Of a stretch of 20,867 nt of DNA, positions 16,866 to 20,867 are shown piece by piece. Position 1 is the first letter of the stretch. The number at the start of each line of letters is the position of its first letter. The position numbers and the translations under genes were made by a program. The DNA is from Thalassiosira profunda. Lineage: Eukaryota > Bacillariophyta > Thalassiosirophyceae > Thalassiosirales > Thalassiosiraceae. Location of the stretch: positions 1-20,867 of the forward strand of contig JALLAP010000267.1 of the NCBI GenBank assembly GCA_036939355.1. The letters run 5' to 3'. The notes under the pieces were generated by a model. That model worked only from the letters and a program-made list of their open reading frames with translations. It was not told the DNA's origin and searched no databases.

Positions 16866-19800
16866 TCAACGCTGCCCCTGATGACCTTGCATATTCTGAT
16901 AGTACCGCGCCAAAGTCTCGGCTTGTTTAGCGGCGTTCCCGTCATCAGAGGAGGAACCCTGGCTGCGAGCGTAGTCCGTTTGAGCTTGCTGCTGGCGTTG
17001 ATGGTACTCATAAGCTGAATAGTCAGTGGTGTGGTGGCCTTGCGGATGCGGATGCGATTGCGGGTAATAAGAATCTTGCTGGTGCCCATAATATTGTTGA
17101 TGGGAAGACGCCTGCTCGACGGGAGTAGCCCTGTGGGAGCCCTGGGTCAACGCTTGAAACGACTCGAGAATGGCCTGCTCCCTCGCGCCCAAGTTGTGGA
17201 ATTTGCTCGCAGAATCTCCAGAAGATGAGGCAAAGCCCTGGCTGTGATTCGCAGGTGCTGTTGTCTCTTCCTGCCGTTGAGGAGTGAGCTCAGACGTGAC
17301 AGCGCTCATAAGAGATGCAAAGGGAGAGGCGGCAGCCTGCGCGGGTACCGAACTCCGTGCTGATGCGGAACTCTGCGCGGACTGGTTCGCCGCGCTGGGC
17401 GTATTGGCATGGTGCCCCGGATGCAATGTGTATCCATTGGACTTGTTGGTGTCCGCGTGGCTGATCGTTGCGTTCTGGCGATTGGCCTCGGCTTTGCGCT
17501 CTTTGAGTCTCTTCCGTGCTCTGCAAAACCAACCCTCCAGCTTTCTCTCGTCAACGACGCCCAGCGTCTTCATCATCGCATCTTTTTCCTTCCTGGTTGG
17601 GTAGGGGTTATGGGCGTGCTCCATCATCCATAGAGAGAGATGACGCTTCGCCTCGTCCGTGAGACCAGTAGATGATTGTCTGNTGGGCGTGCTCCATCAT
17701 CCATAGAGAGAGATGACGCTTCGCCTCGTCCGTGAGACCAGTAGATGATTGTCTGGCGACATTGGCGACACCAGAAACAGGCAGAGAAGCGGGCGCCGGT
17801 TTGGCAATGCCAGCATAACTCATTGGTGCTCCTGCGTTGGTTGGAGGAACAGGCGCATTTGCCTTTTTCGGAACCATTGGCGAGATGCTCATGCCGGCAT
17901 GTGGTGCCGTCAGACTGCTTGGGTTGCTCAAGGATGGGTGCTGCATTGCCGAAGTCGGGCCAGAGCTCAAACCTGCTGCAACATAACCGGCATTGGGCGG
18001 CAAAGGCGACAGCAGTGAAGGGTTCTTGTCTCTCTCTTTCTCTTTCTCCGCCCTCTTCCGGGCTCTGAAGAACCATCCTTCCAAGCGCTTCTTTTCGATC
18101 CCAGTCTCCCTGACTATCTGTTCCTTTTGCACGGCGGAGGGCATAAAGTTGCACTGATTCTCGGGCTTGGTCAGCCAAGTTTTCATGTATGCCTCCAACT
18201 CCCGGATAGACGTTTGTGGCTTGTCGCTGTCGGCCTTGATCAATGGGGCGGGCGGGACAGCCGACGACGCAACCAAACCAGCGCTGCCCTTCGGCGGTTG
18301 GTTTCTCAACTCAAGAAGGAGGTTCTCCATTTTGGTGGGACTGCTCGAAATGCTGCTCATCGTTTGGAGATCAGTGGCGGGCTTGTCAGACTTCTGCCTC
18401 ATCTTCTTCCGATATCGCGCCATCCAATCGGAAAGTTGCCTTTTGTTCAGCCCGGTATCGGCAATGATTCTCGCTTTCTGGTCGGAGTCAGGGAAAGGGT
18501 TGTTCGCATGCTGGTTCATCCACGCCGTCAGGTAGTCAATGGTTGCCTGGGGGAAAGGAATCGACTTCTTCGGCCCACTCGTTACGCCCCCGGCCCCAGA
18601 AGCAGATGACTCAATTGTGCCGATCTTTCTCTTCTGGGGCAAAGAGTCGCTTGGCGTTGAGCCCTGCTTCTTTTTGGGTTCCACGTAACCATCGCGAGGC
18701 CTCGGCGTGTATGCGTGCTTTGAGAATGGTGTTTGTTTGTATCGGAGACGTCGTTAGAGAAGCTTGTGCAATAGAATACGCTGCGAGGAGAAAGGGAGCA
18801 TGAACTCACGTGTGGGGCGATTCTGGGAGACCCGACCTCGATCCACTCGTCCCGGTCACTGCTCAGCCTGTGGAAATGGAACTTCACGCGCTTCACATTG
18901 GATTCGAAGTCGAGCTCGACGACCTGCGCCTCGTGGTATCCCACTTTGCCCTCGCGCTGGACGTCAAACCACGCTGTGGTGTGTGCAGCGCACAAGAGGA
19001 GTTAGGTTTGTTGAACGAATGCGCATGCAGTCGCCAGAAACAATGCAGCTAGGTACGCACCATCGACCACAAACTGTTCCGCGTTCGTGAACTTAATGGG
19101 CGCATCGTCCATATCCCACTCATCTTCTTCGGCCTCGCAGGAGCTAGACTTGGGATTCCAAATGTTGTCCCTGCAGAAGAACTTTTCCGGCAACAGGTCG
19201 ACGTCTACGTGCCAGGGCAACTTCCTCCATTNAAATGTTGTCCCTGCAGAAGAACTTTTCCGGCAACAGGTCGACGTCTACGTGCCAGGGCAACTTCCTC
19301 CATTTGAGGCACTTGGGATCCTCGCACTGGACCCAGTTCGCCACCGCTTGGGCAGGCATCCCTTCGTCGACGGTGGACTGCAGCCGGTCCTTGGCACTGA
19401 GTCTCTTTCTTCCGCCTGCATTTTCATCAGAACGCCCGCTTTGCAGAGCCGACGCAACTCGCTGGACGTTGTCGTCGAAGCCAGTGACCAAGTAATCGAT
19501 GACTGGCGATCCCATGGGCAGCGTCGGGTCTGGGACGACTTGACCCTGTGGGCAGAGGAATTTCTTCACCTCGTCGTCCCAGGGACTGCCTCTCTGGTAG
19601 CGGTCGCTGATCCATTCGGCAAGCTTTGGGCGAGCGGTTCCATCGTACTCGGTGGTGGTCTTCTTGTTCCATTTGGTGTAGTTGGGCAACTTGACTTCGC
19701 TGCACTTGACCTCCTCCCAACATCCCTCGATGGGCGGCAGCATCACACACCCGTACACATCAGGAAGGCCCTTCCTCTGGCCAATCCCGCCGTTGACCCA

Positions 19801-20867
19801 CTGCAGCAATTGGCTGAGAACATACTCTCCCGAGTAATCGACAACGACTTTGTCAATCACATCATCAGGAGAGCAAAGCTCGCTGGCGCCTTCTTTCTCG
19901 GTTCCTTTTGTGGATGCCTTCTCCTTCTCATTCATAACAGCGTCGCCATCGGAGTCGACCGCCTCTGGAGCCGGGGAGGCACTCTTCTGACTGTTCAAGG
20001 CGAAATGGCGAGGGACATTGTTGCCCAATTCTCGTGCATACACTTCAACCTCTGTCGTGGCAAACTCGCGAAAGGGCTCCAGCTGGAAGAATGTGTTTGT
20101 GTTGGCGTACATGAGCAGCAAGTCAGCCGTCGCTTCCAGCATGTATCTGCTCTTCCGAAATTCGACCCAGTGGTCCTGGTCGCGCTTCCTCCATTTCATA
20201 TCGACCGGCTGTATGTCAGGGGACAACACTCGCTGCCTGTTCTTCATGAACCAGCCATCGAGGCGCTTGCGCTCGATCCCAAGGGTTTTCTCCATAACAG
20301 TCTTCTCATCGTCGGTGGGGTAGGGATTCAATATGTGCCTGGGGTCGAACATCCAGTCCTTGAGGTACCTGACCTGGTCGTCGGAAAGAGGTACCACTTT
20401 CTTCTTAGGCTTTTTGGGTTCAGATCCAGCGCTGGCCGGGTCTTGGGAACCGGTAGACAGAGGGGCTGCTGGAGGGCTCAGCCCGCCTTGGTTGTCACTA
20501 GAGGCAGCCTCGCCAGAGGCAGCCTCAATCAATTCCTGAAGCTTTGATGGCGATTGGTTGGAGTCTCCCACCTGAAGCTTTGGCGACGATGGATTGGCCT
20601 CTGACGCTTGAAGCTTTGTCGGCGGCTGGTTGGCCTCCGAGGCTTGGGTTTCACTGGTATCAACTGAGAGAGTAGGACGCGATGGGATGGTCTCAGCGCT
20701 GACGTGGCCAGAAGGCGGGGCTTCGGGGATGGCGCGAAAGCCGCTGGCGATCTGGCTGAACTGCAACAATGATTTAACATCTTCGTGAAGGCTGTCCTTG
20801 GCACCACTCGTCGGTGGCAGCGACGGTTTCACATCTTGGTGAACAGAAGACTCCGCCGTCTTGGTTG
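16866..20867 (-). CDS. Multi-homeodomain, CW zinc finger and Tudor-like chromatin protein (5' partial)
   Basis: Segments are 19061-20867, 18810-18973 and 16866-18717, less one 72-bp duplicate plus one N in the first and in the last. Introns are 18974-19060 (87 bp) and 18718-18809 (92 bp). With these joins every phase matches and about 1,224 aa are visible; the frame runs off the right edge. Order: 12-aa repeats at about 73-110; KKPKKK nuclear signal; homeodomain A 159-215 with TALE-type NPYPT; an unknown region (LLQWVNGGIGQRKGLPDVYG); CW finger 511-552 (C514, C519, C540, C552, WVQCEDPKCLKWRKLP); Tudor/chromo-barrel-like domain 578-632 (HFHRLSSDRDEWIEVGSPRI); homeodomains B 686-741, C 803-856 and D 959-1013; Gln/His-rich tail. 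All four homeodomains have Arg or Lys at the Asn51 position. It is probably a nuclear histone-mark reader and DNA- or protein-binding regulator. Confidence 0.8.
17611..17755. repeat. 72-bp exact direct duplicate around a single N (assembly artefact)
   Basis: 17611-17682 and 17684-17755 are identical and abut the N at 17683. Reading them as one copy removes 73 bp and restores an intact homeodomain D across the junction (LSLWMMEHA continuing into HNPYPT). As given, the gene is frameshifted here. Confidence 0.93.
19160..19304. repeat. 72-bp exact direct duplicate around a single N (assembly artefact)
   Basis: 19160-19231 and 19233-19304 are identical and abut the N at 19232. Reading them as one copy restores the CW zinc finger (FFCRDNI continuing into WNPKSSSC). 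The size matches the other duplicate exactly, as expected for unmerged contig ends. Confidence 0.93.
20536..20643 (-). repeat. Three 36-bp tandem repeats inside the homeodomain gene
   Basis: Units are 20536-20571, 20572-20607 and 20608-20643, in frame. They encode three 12-residue repeats (QASEANQPPTKL, QASEANPSSPKL, QVGDSNQSPSKL) in a disordered region before homeodomain A. Length may vary between strains. Confidence 0.85.

Noticed and set aside
17608..18684. Separate 358-aa homeodomain gene, distinct from the CW gene and from the 253-aa frame downstream
   Set aside because: Its first codon is GTG, not ATG. Frames and splice phases join it to the Tudor and CW exons upstream, and the break downstream is the 72-bp duplicate.
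19087..20547. 486-codon open frame on the plus strand opposite the homeodomain gene
   Set aside because: It is antisense to a frame with clear homeodomain and CW motifs and spans the artefactual duplicate and N. Its translation shows no domain.
1..20867. CRISPR array, prophage or bacterial operon
   Set aside because: No spaced direct repeats, ribosome binding sites or operon layout; genes have eukaryotic families and introns.

Overview
The window looks like nuclear DNA from a photosynthetic stramenopile, most likely a diatom. Three things point there: compact intron-poor genes on both strands, short GT-AG introns of about 76-92 bp, and a small gene whose product has a signal peptide ending in ADA|FTTR. 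A Phe directly after the signal-peptide cleavage site is the hallmark of import into red-lineage secondary plastids. Several proteins are clearly eukaryotic: a Cnx1-type MoeA-MogA fusion, SepSecS, a Golgi-type sulfotransferase, a MYND finger, and CW and homeodomain proteins.

Layout. Positions 1-428 hold a strong foldback (inverted-repeat) element. On the minus strand follow an unrecognised gene (429-1226) and a probable plastid or secreted membrane protein (1468-2472). A Ser/Thr kinase with one intron (2772-4102, +) converges on a molybdenum-cofactor gene, Cnx1/gephyrin-like (about 4151-6373, -). That gene is head-to-head with SepSecS (6638-8323, +), the last enzyme of selenocysteine-tRNA synthesis. 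SepSecS converges on a RING/Sel1/MYND gene whose last exon completes the MYND finger (8417-9857, -). This gene is divergent from a TPR-sulfotransferase (10208-12478, +) across a promoter containing 10-bp-phased GTTGCAG motifs, ACGTA motifs and a 24-bp poly-C run. Next come the small plastid-targeted membrane protein (12801-13142, -) and a 13-repeat kinesin-light-chain-like TPR protein (13844-16699, +).

From 16866 to the right edge I read one large minus-strand gene, open at its 5' end. It is broken in the given sequence by two single-N gaps, each flanked by an exact 72-bp duplicate, which is an assembly artefact. When the duplicates are read as one copy and two introns are removed, all frames join. 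The visible product is about 1,224 aa: TALE-like homeodomain, unknown region, CW zinc finger, Tudor/chromo-barrel-like domain, three more homeodomain-like modules, and a Gln/His-rich tail. All four homeodomains carry Lys or Arg where the DNA-contacting Asn51 is expected. This is the strongest candidate for something undescribed.

The genes do not form one pathway. Shared themes are metal or trace-element metabolism (Mo cofactor beside selenocysteine synthesis) and scaffold or regulatory proteins (two TPR proteins, one Sel1 protein, a kinase, a chromatin reader).
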